Assembly: GCF_000010125.1 (NCBI RefSeq)
Contig: NC_007350.1
Span: 744,001-808,000 of the forward strand
DNA from: Staphylococcus saprophyticus subsp. saprophyticus ATCC 15305 = NCTC 7292
Lineage (GTDB): Bacteria; Bacillota; Bacilli; Staphylococcales; Staphylococcaceae
Direction of reading: 5' to 3'
DNA length: 64,000 nt
Shown one piece after another: positions 22,382 to 30,478 of this stretch. Under the pieces are notes generated by a model. It was not told the DNA's origin. It did not search any database and was given only the letters and a program-made list of their open reading frames with translations. The translations under genes and the position numbers were made by a program. How positions within the stretch are numbered: position 1 is the stretch's first letter; every line of letters starts with the position of its first letter.

Positions 22382-23347
22382 TTAATGATCATGTGCATGA
22401 TTGTGTGCAGTAGTTTTATATATAGATGAACATAACGTCTCATCGTCATGTTGGTGATCTTTGGTTTCTAACTGAATCGTCATATGTTGAATATTCAAGT
22501 GTTGTAGTTTGTGTTCTATTTTATTTAACAATTGCTCACCTTGAGCTACTGACATCTCATGAGGGACAACAGCGTGACAACTTAATGCATTTAATTCATT
22601 AGATATTGTCCAAATGTGACAATCATGTACGCTTTGGATTGCATCCTCTTCCTTAATAGTGGCAATGACTTCAGACATATTTATATCGATAGGTGTACCT
22701 TCCATTAAAATGTTTAATGAAGACTTTGTAATGCCCCAACTACTTTTAATAATTAGCAGTGACACAATGATACTAGCTATTGGGTCAGCTATCGTTAAAT
22801 TTAAAGTCCATATGAGTATCGCAGCGATAATAGCTCCAACAGAACCTAAAAGGTCTCCCATAACATGTAAGAAAGCACCACGCATATTAATGTTATGCGA
22901 TGTATCGCCACCTCTAAACATTAATAAAGCAACAATGATGTTGACTATCAGGCCAGTAACGCTGATGATAAACATTTCAGTCGATTGTACTTCTACTGGA
23001 TTAAAGAATCTTTCAATAGCTTCAATAATGATAATGATACCAATGACAAAAAGTGTTACGCCATTAAAAAGTGCAGCTAAAATTTCGAACCTTTTATACC
23101 CAAAAGTTTTATTTTTATTTGCATATTTTTCGGCATAGATAAAAGCAAGGAGTGCGACACCAAGTGAAATTGTATCACTAAACATGTGTAAACCATCCGA
23201 AAGTAAAGCCAAACTATTTGCTAAAAAACCACCGATTATTTCGACAATCATAAAACTACCAATAATTAAAAAGCTGATAAGCAATATTTTTTTATTATTA
23301 GTGTGTACATGACCGTGAGCATGATTATGTTCGTGATGTTCTGACAT
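22382..23347 (-). CDS. czrB: Zinc/cobalt efflux protein (CDF family)
   Basis: Cation diffusion facilitator that exports Zn and Co from the cytoplasm in exchange for protons. The 321 residues have a His-rich N-terminus (HHEHNHAHGHVH), six transmembrane helices, the metal site residues in helix II (SDGLHMFSD) and helix V (HVMGDLLGS), and a C-terminal cytoplasmic domain ending in another His-rich stretch (TAHNHAHDH). The start is ATG 23347, about eight bases after AAAGGTGG; an in-frame GTG at 23359 overlaps that site. It follows czrA by about 20 bases in one operon, so zinc induction through CzrA is expected. Confidence 0.93.
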   Translation of the reverse strand: MSEHHEHNHAHGHVHTNNKKILLISFLIIGSFMIVEIIGGFLANSLALLSDGLHMFSDTISLGVALLAFIYAEKYANKNKTFGYKRFEILAALFNGVTLFVIGIIIIIEAIERFFNPVEVQSTEMFIISVTGLIVNIIVALLMFRGGDTSHNINMRGAFLHVMGDLLGSVGAIIAAILIWTLNLTIADPIASIIVSLLIIKSSWGITKSSLNILMEGTPIDINMSEVIATIKEEDAIQSVHDCHIWTISNELNALSCHAVVPHEMSVAQGEQLLNKIEHKLQHLNIQHMTIQLETKDHQHDDETLCSSIYKTTAHNHAHDH

Positions 23348-23366
23348 ATGAATATCCACCTTTCAA

Positions 23367-23666
23367 TTATTGTTTATGTGAGGCATGATGAATTGCTTGT
23401 TTTATTAAAGTAGTCACATGCGTATCATCTATTTGATAAATCATAGATTGCCCATGGCGATTCGATTTCACTAAATGTGCTTGTTTAAGAATACGTAATT
23501 GATGTGAAACATTTGATTGGCTTAAATTTAAAGTGTGTGCGATGTGACCTACACTACATTCGCCTTGAATCAAAAGGTGCATGATACGTAGGCGATTACC
23601 TTCGCTTAACGCTTTAAAAATATCGGTGACATATGTTACCGTTTGTTCATTAATTGATTCCGCCAT
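23367..23666 (-). CDS. czrA: Zinc-sensing repressor CzrA (ArsR/SmtB family)
   Basis: Winged-helix repressor of 99 residues that leaves DNA when zinc or cobalt binds. It is very close to S. aureus CzrA as I remember it: the recognition helix is SQSNVSHQLRILK, and the alpha-5 metal ligands Asp, His, His, His are present in DDTHVTTLIKQAIHHASH. The start is ATG 23666, nine bases after TGAGG; a more upstream ATG overlaps that site. The operator is a perfect inverted repeat just upstream that covers the promoter, so the operon is autorepressed. Confidence 0.94.
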   Translation of the reverse strand: MAESINEQTVTYVTDIFKALSEGNRLRIMHLLIQGECSVGHIAHTLNLSQSNVSHQLRILKQAHLVKSNRHGQSMIYQIDDTHVTTLIKQAIHHASHKQ

Positions 23667-23690
23667 ATCTACTAACCTCATTTCTTCACA

Positions 23691-23720
23691 TTAATATATG
23701 AATATTTGTTCATATATTAA
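23691..23720. promoter_or_regulatory. CzrA operator
   Basis: TTAATATATGAA and TTCATATATTAA are perfect 12-base arms separated by TATTTG. The centre ATGAA-N6-TTCAT is the standard ArsR/SmtB zinc operator. It overlaps the -10 box of the czrA promoter. Confidence 0.88.
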
Positions 23721-23742
23721 TATAATTTTGTTGAATAGTCAA
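23714..23742 (-). promoter_or_regulatory. czrA-czrB promoter
   Basis: Read on the minus strand: TTGACT, 17 bases, TAATAT. The -10 box lies inside the CzrA operator. Confidence 0.75.
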
Positions 23743-23819
23743 TGTTCAAAGCACAATAGTTTTAAAAATATGTAGAAGTGTTAAAATGAATTTAAGATTT
23801 TATTGAAGGAGGCTATATA

Positions 23820-24479
23820 ATGAGTACATTAGTTATAGGTGCAAACGGTGGCGTAGGTCAATATTTAGTAAATCAATTAAAAGAAAGTGGCGAATCATTT
23901 GTCGCAGGTGTTAGAAAAGAAGAACAAGTGCAAGCTTTAGAAGACAATGGTGTGAAAGCGACATTGATTGATGTTGAAGCTGATGATATTGAAACGTTAA
24001 CTCAAAAGTTACAAGGATTCGATAAAATTGTATTTTCAGTAGGATCAGGTGGTAGCACTGGTGCAGATAAAACAATTAGCGTAGATTTAGACGGCGCTAT
24101 CAAATCAATTAAAGCCAGTGAAGCAAACCATGTAAAACAATATGTCATGGTGTCTACTTATGATTCTAGAAGAGAAGCTTTTGATGCAAGTGGTGATTTG
24201 AAACCATACACGATCGCGAAACATTATGCAGATGAATATCTTAAACAAGCGGATGTAGGTTATACAATTGTGCATCCGGGTATATTGTTAAATGATTCTG
24301 GCATAAACAAATTTGCAGCAGATGCATTTTTCGAAGATAAAGGTTCAATTCCACGCGAAGATGTTGCTTCAGTCATTAAAGAAGTACTTGCAACGGATGA
24401 TTATATAAATACTGAATTTCAAGTTGTGAGCGGTGAACAATCAATCGAAGACGCATTAGACCAGTTTAAAAATAAATAA
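23820..24479 (+). CDS. NAD(P)-binding oxidoreductase, atypical SDR family
   Basis: Protein of 219 residues with an N-terminal Rossmann motif GANGGVGQYL (residues 7-16), the conserved FSVGSGGSTG block and a YxxxK pair in PYTIAKHYAD. It belongs with NmrA/YwnB-like atypical short-chain dehydrogenases, which often have unknown substrates and respond to thiol or quinone stress in related bacteria. AAGGAGG lies nine bases before the ATG. It is monocistronic with a strong terminator. No specific substrate can be assigned. Confidence 0.82.
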   Translation: MSTLVIGANGGVGQYLVNQLKESGESFVAGVRKEEQVQALEDNGVKATLIDVEADDIETLTQKLQGFDKIVFSVGSGGSTGADKTISVDLDGAIKSIKASEANHVKQYVMVSTYDSRREAFDASGDLKPYTIAKHYADEYLKQADVGYTIVHPGILLNDSGINKFAADAFFEDKGSIPREDVASVIKEVLATDDYINTEFQVVSGEQSIEDALDQFKNK

Positions 24480-24492
24480 AATATAATTAAAT

Positions 24493-24534
24493 AAAGAACC
24501 AATTTACATGATGGTGTAAATTGGTTCTTTTTTG
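24493..24534 (+). terminator. Terminator
   Basis: Perfect 16-base arms AAAGAACCAATTTACA and TGTAAATTGGTTCTTT, six-base loop, then TTTT. Confidence 0.95.
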
Positions 24535-24609
24535 TTAGAAATAATTGCTTTTTTAAGCAAATTACGAGCGAAAATTTGATACAATAAATTATATCGCTTG
24601 GAGGTTAAT

Positions 24610-25308
24610 ATGAATATTTCAAACCCAAAAATATATGAACAAGTTGCAGATATCATTTTAGAAAATATTAAATCTGAGGATTATCAGGTTGGTGATAAAT
24701 TACCGTCTATCCAAAAATTAAGTAAGCAATTTGGAGTAAGCACAGCGTCAGTGAGGGAAGCGTTGAATGCACTGAGAACGATAGGCGTAATAGAAATGAA
24801 ACAAGGATATGGTACTTTTATCAAACAAATTGAGCCTACTTTTTTTGAATTTGGGGACAAATTCAATTCTTTAGTTCAAATAAAAGAATTATTAGAACTC
24901 AGAGAAATTGTTGAAAGTGCAACAGTAGCAAATGCTGCACGATACCGTAATAAAGCAGATTTAGAAAAGCTAGCGACAGCATTGTCTGTGATGGGGGAAG
25001 CAGTAATTGATGGCACTTCAGGAGAAAAAGCAGATTTAGAATTCCACCTTGCAATCGCACATGCAGCTCAAAATTCATTATTAGTAGAGTTATTAAATAA
25101 CATATCAGAACTTATGCAAAATTCAATGGAAGAAACTAGAAAAATATTTATCTATGATAAACAAAAAACAATGACTAAATTACTCGAAGAACACGAGATG
25201 ATTTATCATGCCATTTTAGAGCAGGATGATAAGACAGCAGTTAAAGCCATGCAATCTCACTTACTCGAAGTAAAACAAACCATATTAGCTAACTTCAAAG
25301 AAACATAA
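24610..25308 (+). CDS. GntR/FadR-family transcription regulator
   Basis: DNA-binding regulator of 232 residues. The N-terminal winged helix (about 5-70) contains LPSIQKLSKQFGVSTASVREALNALRTIGVIEMKQGYGTF in pieces typical of GntR. The C-terminal FCD domain (about 90-225) is all helical, with the acidic and His residues that bind a metal and an acid ligand (ELREIVE, DLEFHLAIAHAA). The ATG is six bases after GGAGG; an in-frame TTG further upstream overlaps that site. No metabolic gene adjoins it, so the target is unknown. FadR-type members often sense lactate, gluconate or related acids. Confidence 0.87.
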   Translation: MNISNPKIYEQVADIILENIKSEDYQVGDKLPSIQKLSKQFGVSTASVREALNALRTIGVIEMKQGYGTFIKQIEPTFFEFGDKFNSLVQIKELLELREIVESATVANAARYRNKADLEKLATALSVMGEAVIDGTSGEKADLEFHLAIAHAAQNSLLVELLNNISELMQNSMEETRKIFIYDKQKTMTKLLEEHEMIYHAILEQDDKTAVKAMQSHLLEVKQTILANFKET

Positions 25309-25313
25309 TAAAA

Positions 25314-25352
25314 AAAGCGCCATTTCACATGATAATATGAAAAGGTGCTTTT
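25314..25352 (+). terminator. Terminator after the GntR regulator gene
   Basis: AAAGCGCC-ATTTCA-CAT pairs imperfectly with ATA-TGAAAA-GGTGCTTT, followed by a short T run. Confidence 0.8.
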
Positions 25353-25454
25353 ATCATGTTGTGTGGATTTTAGTAATTTTAGAGCAAGGTACTTATACAT
25401 ACATGAAATAGTGTCCAATAGTCAGCGTATTTTACATCTACTACTAAATAGAAA

Positions 25455-25490
25455 AGGGGCCTAAGACACCTATTTATGTCTCAGACCCCT
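25455..25490 (-). terminator. ACATAAAT-loop terminator in minus orientation
   Basis: On the minus strand AGGGGTCTGAGACA pairs with TGTCTTAGGCCCCT around the loop TAAATAGG, followed by TTTTCT. No intact minus-strand gene lies immediately upstream of it. Confidence 0.75.
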
Positions 25491-25913
25491 AATAGCAAAT
25501 TTTATAATTTGAAAAAGTAATCAGCTTTTCCAAATAATCATAAATTAATACAATACCTTATATGTAAAAACAGATAGAGTTTGTAAAAAACTCTATATCT
25601 AATTATAAAGTCAATTAGATTGTATTGGCAAGTCCAAACAAGAAAAATTTCCGGCGATAATATAATCGTTCATTAAAATGATTCGTCATGTGATTGTACA
25701 AAATAGAATGAACTACCAATTTAAATGGGTCGTTGATATAATAATAAGTGATTTTAAATATATTGAAATACGCGTATAGTCATTTATACTCTCAGTAATT
25801 ATGTGATACAATCACACTAGTTCTGTAAAAAAAGATGAATTTAAATGAGAACATTCACTTAAAAAATATAATTTTAAATATGATTACAACTTAAGAATTT
25901 GGAGGTGCGATGA
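25491..25913. other. Long intergenic region upstream of manA, possible remnant
   Basis: No intact gene is visible. A minus-strand frame stays open for about 45 codons, down to a stop at 25615-25617, and reads YINDPFKLVVHSILYNHM then TNHFNERLYYRRKFFLFGLA. It has only an internal ATG at 25689 and no ribosome binding site. Beyond its stop a hairpin (AGATATAGAGTTT/AAACTCTATCT, 25572-25600) is followed by GTTTTT on the minus strand. A small palindrome GTGATacAATCAC lies at 25803-25815. The manA promoter must also lie here, but I cannot place it. Confidence 0.45.
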
Positions 25914-26852
25914 ATGCCGTTATTTTTAAAACCAATTTTTCATGAAAAAATATGGGGTGGCAGTCGATTAAAAGAATTTGGATATGATTTACCCAGTGAT
26001 TATATCGGAGAAGTTTGGGGGATTTCAGCACATCCAAATGGCAAATGTGAAATATTAAACGAACCATATCGTGGGCAAACACTAGATCAAGTATGGGATG
26101 AACATCGAGAACTATTTGGTGATTTTCCGAGCCAAGAATTTCCATTAATGACTAAAATTGTAGATGCCAGAGAATCTTTATCTGTACACGTACATCCAGA
26201 TGATGCGTATGCATATGAAAATGAGAATGGACAATATGGTAAGTCTGAATGTTGGTATATTATAGATGCTGAAGAAGACGCTGAAATTATATATGGATTA
26301 AATACCCAATCGAAAGAAACAGCAATTGACAAGATTGATGAAGCGGATTACGATTCGTTATTTAATAAAGTGAAAGTTAAAGCGGGAGAATTCTATTTTA
26401 TACCTGCTGGAACGATTCATTCTATTGGCGCAGGTGTACTTGTTTACGAAACGATGCAATCATCTGATGTGACTTATCGTGTGTTTGACTATGACCGTGC
26501 ACAAGATTCAGGCGATAAACGCGAATTAAATCAAGTTAAAGCGAAAGAAGTAATTGAAATCGCAAATGAAAGTATTAATATACCAACAGATACTGAAATC
26601 ATTGAAAATCATAAACGTACACAACTTGTTTCTAATGACTTTTTTACAATTGTAAAATGGAACATTTCAGGTACATTAAATTATATGAAACCAAGAGAGT
26701 TTGTATTGATTTCTGTGCTCAAAGGTGAAGGTCAAGTCATTATTGATGGTGAAGTATTCGATTTAGTACAAGGACAGAATTTTATATTAACGTCTGATGA
26801 TTTAGATACAATATTTGAAGGTCAGTATGAATTGATTGTAAGTTACTTATAG
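25914..26852 (+). CDS. manA: Mannose-6-phosphate isomerase, class I
   Basis: Interconverts mannose-6-phosphate and fructose-6-phosphate in the cytoplasm. The cupin metalloenzyme has 312 residues, as usual for Firmicutes. The zinc ligands lie in LSVHVHPDDAYA (His-x-His, about residues 96-101) and in the glutamate and histidine region AGEFYFIPAGTIHSIG (about 158-173). The N-terminus is PLFLKPIFHEKIWGG, a family hallmark. The start ATG overlaps a strong GGAGGTG site. It stands alone except for a small membrane gene 24 bases downstream, and its product feeds glmS and glycolysis. Confidence 0.95.
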   Translation: MPLFLKPIFHEKIWGGSRLKEFGYDLPSDYIGEVWGISAHPNGKCEILNEPYRGQTLDQVWDEHRELFGDFPSQEFPLMTKIVDARESLSVHVHPDDAYAYENENGQYGKSECWYIIDAEEDAEIIYGLNTQSKETAIDKIDEADYDSLFNKVKVKAGEFYFIPAGTIHSIGAGVLVYETMQSSDVTYRVFDYDRAQDSGDKRELNQVKAKEVIEIANESINIPTDTEIIENHKRTQLVSNDFFTIVKWNISGTLNYMKPREFVLISVLKGEGQVIIDGEVFDLVQGQNFILTSDDLDTIFEGQYELIVSYL

Positions 26853-26876
26853 AGATAGAAGTGGGAGTGCATTAAA

Positions 26877-27104
26877 ATGATTAAGTTTTTATATGTATCA
26901 CTTGTATGTGGTCTTTTATCTGGTGCAGGCATATTTTTAAAGACGGATATATTTCCTTCGATGGCTGTTCCAATGATTTTTGGTGTAATAGGAATTATTG
27001 CAGCATTGATTACAATACCGGATAAAGAAATAAATGGTATGCTCAAATTCGGTGGTGTGTTAATTAATACGATGCCAATTCTGGGCGCTTTAACGTTAAC
27101 TTAA
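26877..27104 (+). CDS. Small conserved membrane protein
   Basis: Protein of 75 residues with two or three predicted transmembrane helices (about 3-20, 29-47 and 57-74) and a short polar loop PDKEING. GTGGGAG precedes the ATG. It follows manA by 24 bases with no terminator between, so the two are probably co-transcribed. I do not recognise a family with a known role. Its hydrophobic pattern and binding site make it a believable gene rather than a chance frame. Confidence 0.65.
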   Translation: MIKFLYVSLVCGLLSGAGIFLKTDIFPSMAVPMIFGVIGIIAALITIPDKEINGMLKFGGVLINTMPILGALTLT

Positions 27105-27310
27105 TAATGTATAAATTGAGTATCTTTGCGATTGCGTGAATGATACTTTTTTTATGAATTTTATAAAATATGGAGAGACAATGTGTGATTAGCAATAAAG
27201 TTCTTAAACATAAGTTTAATTTTTCTTTATAACACCGTGTACATTTCAATATTTACAGTTTAGATAAGCTGAAATATGTTAAAATAGTATTTAAATTGGA
27301 GGTGGCAAGA

Positions 27311-28291
27311 TTGGATAAAGCAAGAGGCCTCATTATGACTTTAGTAATCGCAATGGTCGCTACAATTATGGGCAGTAAATTCCCTATCATTGGGAGTGCT
27401 ATATTTGCAATCATAATAGGTATTTTAATTAATAATATAATAACAATCCCTAAAAAATATGATGCTGGTATAAAATTCAGCAGTAAAAAAATATTACACT
27501 ATAGTATAGTCGTGTTAGGGTTTACATTAAGCTTCCAATCTATTGGCACCATCGGTTGGAGATCTTTACCAATTATTTTTGTTACATTGTTTGCAGCGGC
27601 ATTAATTGTTTATGTATTAATGAAACTGTTTAATATTAATGAACATTTAAGTATATTAATTGGGGTAGGGACTTCCATATGTGGTGGTTCAGCAATTGCC
27701 GCAACGAGTCCGGTTATAAAAGCAAAGGAAAGTGAAGTTGCATTTGCTATTTCGACGATTTTCTTATTTAATCTCATAGCAGTGTTCATCTTCCCACCAA
27801 TTGGTCATATCATGCATATGGGACAAGCGACTTTTGGTTATTTTGGAGGAACGGCGATTAACGACACGTCAAGTGTCATTGCAGCAACTTCTAATTACGG
27901 TAAAACTGCATTGGAAACAGGGGCCGTTGTTAAATTAACACGTACGTTAATGATTATTCCAGTCGTTTTATTTTTTACATATAGAACTATTAAAAAAGAA
28001 AAAGAGAAGCAATCGCACACATCCATAGCTAAAATCTTCCCATGGTTTATTGTTTGGTTTGTCATAGCATCATTGATAAGTACAATTTTCAATTTTTCAC
28101 CATCAGTGATTCATATGTTTCAACAATTATCGTTATTTTTAATTACAATAGCGATGGCTGGTATTGGTTTGAATGTGGATTTCAAACAATTTAGACAAGC
28201 GGGTATCAAACCTATATTACTTGGTTTAGTGACTTGGATCGTTGTTATTATTACAAGTTTAATCACTATGAAATTAATCAACTTATTGTAA
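27311..28291 (+). CDS. UPF0324 / YeiH family membrane protein
   Basis: Integral membrane protein of about 326 residues with roughly ten transmembrane helices. It belongs to the YeiH family (COG2855), recognised by LIGVGTSICGGSAIAATSPVIKAKESEVAFAISTIF in its parts and by GGTAINDTSSVIAA. Some members have been proposed as sulfate or sulfonate-related transporters, but the substrate is not settled. I start it at TTG 27311, a few bases after GGAGGTGG; the upstream TTG at 27296 overlaps that site. No neighbour suggests a pathway. Confidence 0.85.
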   Translation: MDKARGLIMTLVIAMVATIMGSKFPIIGSAIFAIIIGILINNIITIPKKYDAGIKFSSKKILHYSIVVLGFTLSFQSIGTIGWRSLPIIFVTLFAAALIVYVLMKLFNINEHLSILIGVGTSICGGSAIAATSPVIKAKESEVAFAISTIFLFNLIAVFIFPPIGHIMHMGQATFGYFGGTAINDTSSVIAATSNYGKTALETGAVVKLTRTLMIIPVVLFFTYRTIKKEKEKQSHTSIAKIFPWFIVWFVIASLISTIFNFSPSVIHMFQQLSLFLITIAMAGIGLNVDFKQFRQAGIKPILLGLVTWIVVIITSLITMKLINLL

Positions 28292-28363
28292 TGTTTGTTC
28301 TATAAGGTGATTTTTCATATAATAGGAAAAATAGAATTTTTATATGAGATAAGGAGTATCTAA

Positions 28364-29731
28364 ATGGCAGAGGAAACAAGTTATTTTTGGTTAAACTGCG
28401 GTTATAATCGCTGGAACCATAATGAACCAATGGTTGGACAAACAACATTATTTGAATCAGGTGCACAATTTAATCCCTCTCAAGGTTTCCGTTCATTTAA
28501 ACAGGCCAAAGTTGGTGACCAGGTCATCTTTTATCAAGTGCAGATGGACACTGGTTTATTAGGATTTGGTGAAATCACAAGTGTACAAACGGGTGCTCAA
28601 AATAAAATTCGCGTTCATTTTGAATTACAAGAACAATTAAAGCCGTTAACAGCTGATTATTTAAAAAGAAGTGAACAGTTAGAATTTAGAATGGGTAATA
28701 TGAAAGAAACATTATTTAATCAAATTACTAAAGAAGAGTATGAACTAATCGTTAGCTTAGGCAAAGGCCAAACTAAAATACCTAGATACTTTTTTATATC
28801 TGAGGAACAAGAATTTGAACCAGAATCATATAACACGATATTTACACATACGTATAATGGTATAAAAAGAAATGGTTATCATTTTTATACACAGTTAGAA
28901 ATAGGGGACCAACTTGTTTTTTATAATAAAAAACGAGAGCAATCGGTCATTGGCGTTGGTGAAGTGAGTAAACATATACATGAAAAGCCACCTATTCCTG
29001 GTAGAACTAATAGTACGGCTATTGAAGTATATTTTGAAAAAGAAATTGAACCTGTCTCATTAAGTACTTTGAATAAGCATCCTAAATTAAAAAATCTTTA
29101 CTACTTACAGGAAAATGCAAAACAAGCGATTGCAAGTATGTCACAAACGCAATTTGAATCTATACTTGAAATGAGTGCGAATGATGGTTTGAAACCACAA
29201 TTTGAAGCCGTGCAAAGCGATAATGTGATAGATAAGCCAGCAGAAGATTTGAAACCATTTATTCTGCTTGTAGTAGATAAAGGAGAAGGATTAAAAGCGG
29301 CAGAAGACTTATTGCAAAAAACAAATGCGAATCCAGTTATTACTTCTGGGCACCCGGATTTCACAGAAGACATGCTTTATGGAAAATATTTACCAAATGA
29401 GACGGGCGCTTTATATTATAGAGAAGGTTTTATAACGAATCTCATGCCTCGAAAAGATAAAAGTTATTTAGTTATAGATAATTTTAACCGTATAGATCCT
29501 GATATTTTTCAAACATATATCAATGTGTTGGAAGGCTATGAGATGACGTTACCACGTTATAATAAAGATGGTACTATGGTTAAATGGTCTAGAAAAAAAG
29601 ATTCGTTTTATCATTTTAATCCGAATTGGCATATTGTCGCTATCACGTATGACAGTTTAAATGAAATTAAACAAAAATACACAGAACAGTTTCTAAAATA
29701 TACTAGAATTGTTAAAGTGAACCAAGATTAA
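28364..29731 (+). CDS. Tandem EVE-domain protein with degenerate McrB/AAA-like C-terminus
   Basis: A 455-residue protein with three parts. Residues about 5-135 form one EVE-like (PUA-fold) domain: YFWLNCGYNRW, GDQVIFYQV, GLLGFGEIT. Residues about 140-275 repeat the plan: RYFFISEE, GDQLVFYNKKREQSVIGVGEV. EVE domains bind modified bases in DNA or RNA. Residues about 300-455 resemble the AAA_5/McrB ATPase core: ALYYREGFITNLM, then YLVIDNFNRIDPDIFQTYINVLEG at the Walker B place, then WHIVAITYDSLNEI and LKYTRIVKV. No Walker A GxxGxGKT is present, and the catalytic glutamate of IDEINR has become Asn. It therefore looks like a pseudo-ATPase. AAGGAG lies before the ATG. No mcrC or methylase is adjacent. 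Function unknown. Confidence 0.75.
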   Translation: MAEETSYFWLNCGYNRWNHNEPMVGQTTLFESGAQFNPSQGFRSFKQAKVGDQVIFYQVQMDTGLLGFGEITSVQTGAQNKIRVHFELQEQLKPLTADYLKRSEQLEFRMGNMKETLFNQITKEEYELIVSLGKGQTKIPRYFFISEEQEFEPESYNTIFTHTYNGIKRNGYHFYTQLEIGDQLVFYNKKREQSVIGVGEVSKHIHEKPPIPGRTNSTAIEVYFEKEIEPVSLSTLNKHPKLKNLYYLQENAKQAIASMSQTQFESILEMSANDGLKPQFEAVQSDNVIDKPAEDLKPFILLVVDKGEGLKAAEDLLQKTNANPVITSGHPDFTEDMLYGKYLPNETGALYYREGFITNLMPRKDKSYLVIDNFNRIDPDIFQTYINVLEGYEMTLPRYNKDGTMVKWSRKKDSFYHFNPNWHIVAITYDSLNEIKQKYTEQFLKYTRIVKVNQD

Positions 29732-29796
29732 AAAGAGTTTAGAATAATTGAACTTATACGTTATGATGAAGCATAAGTAATTATGAAAGCATATGA

Positions 29797-29834
29797 AATG
29801 ATCAATCCTTCAAGAATGGATTGGTCATTTTTTT
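29797..29834 (+). terminator. Terminator after the EVE protein gene
   Basis: AATGATCAATCC pairs with GGATTGGTCATT (one G-T pair), followed by TTTTTTT. From here to 30061 I see only AT-rich sequence. Confidence 0.9.
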
Positions 29835-30061
29835 ATGCAAAGTATGACAATATAAATGTCTATTAATTATTTAAATTATAGTGGATACTTTTAAAACAGA
29901 AGCGTAAAAAAGACATAATGTTTTTAATCGACGAGCACTGATAGGAATAGGCAGATATAAGCACTTATGATTTATTTTAAGGAAATTAGGATATAATAAA
30001 AGTAAGTCCCATTATATAATGATAATGGTAGACTAAATATATCATTTTAGGAGCGTTGTAT

Positions 30062-30445
30062 ATGCCAATAATTTATTATGATGGTAACTGTGTTTATTGT
30101 TATAACTATGCGATCTGGTTAATTCAACACGGACTTTCTACACGTTATCAATTTGCCAAATTACAGGGTGATGTAGCACAAAATTTATTAGAAAATTATC
30201 CAGAAGCGCAACAATACGATAGTGTGATTTTACAAGAAGGTGACCAGTTGAAATATAAATCTGATGCAATTACAACCTTAATCACATCGTTGACTAACTA
30301 CAAATGGTTAGGTATCTTGTTGCGTTTCGTGCCAAATATAATCAGAGATTTTGGTTATCAATTATTTGCTGATAATAGAAATCATATGTGGAAAACCCAT
30401 TGGCATGAACCTAATGATTATGAAAAATCATTTTTTATTGACTGA
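30062..30445 (+). CDS. DCC-family thiol-disulfide oxidoreductase-like protein (DUF393)
   Basis: Protein of 127 residues that opens with IIYYDGNCVYCYNYAIWLIQ, the DxxCxxC pattern that defines the DCC (DUF393) family. The two cysteines could form a redox pair, but no enzyme activity has been settled for the family to my knowledge. The C-terminal half has a conserved WLGILLRFVP segment. The start is ATG 30062, eight bases after GGAG; an in-frame TTG six bases earlier is less suitable. The ribokinase gene begins 33 bases after its stop, so co-transcription is possible without any obvious functional link. Confidence 0.85.
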   Translation: MPIIYYDGNCVYCYNYAIWLIQHGLSTRYQFAKLQGDVAQNLLENYPEAQQYDSVILQEGDQLKYKSDAITTLITSLTNYKWLGILLRFVPNIIRDFGYQLFADNRNHMWKTHWHEPNDYEKSFFID

Positions 30446-30478
30446 TTATTTTTTACTGAAAATACGGAGGAAACAAAC

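Noticed and set aside
22659-23138. 159-codon plus-strand frame antisense to czrB.
   Set aside because: It mirrors membrane-helix codons of czrB and has no start signal.
28364-29731. Calling the EVE protein an active type IV restriction enzyme.
   Set aside because: No Walker A, no Walker B glutamate and no McrC nuclease partner are visible.
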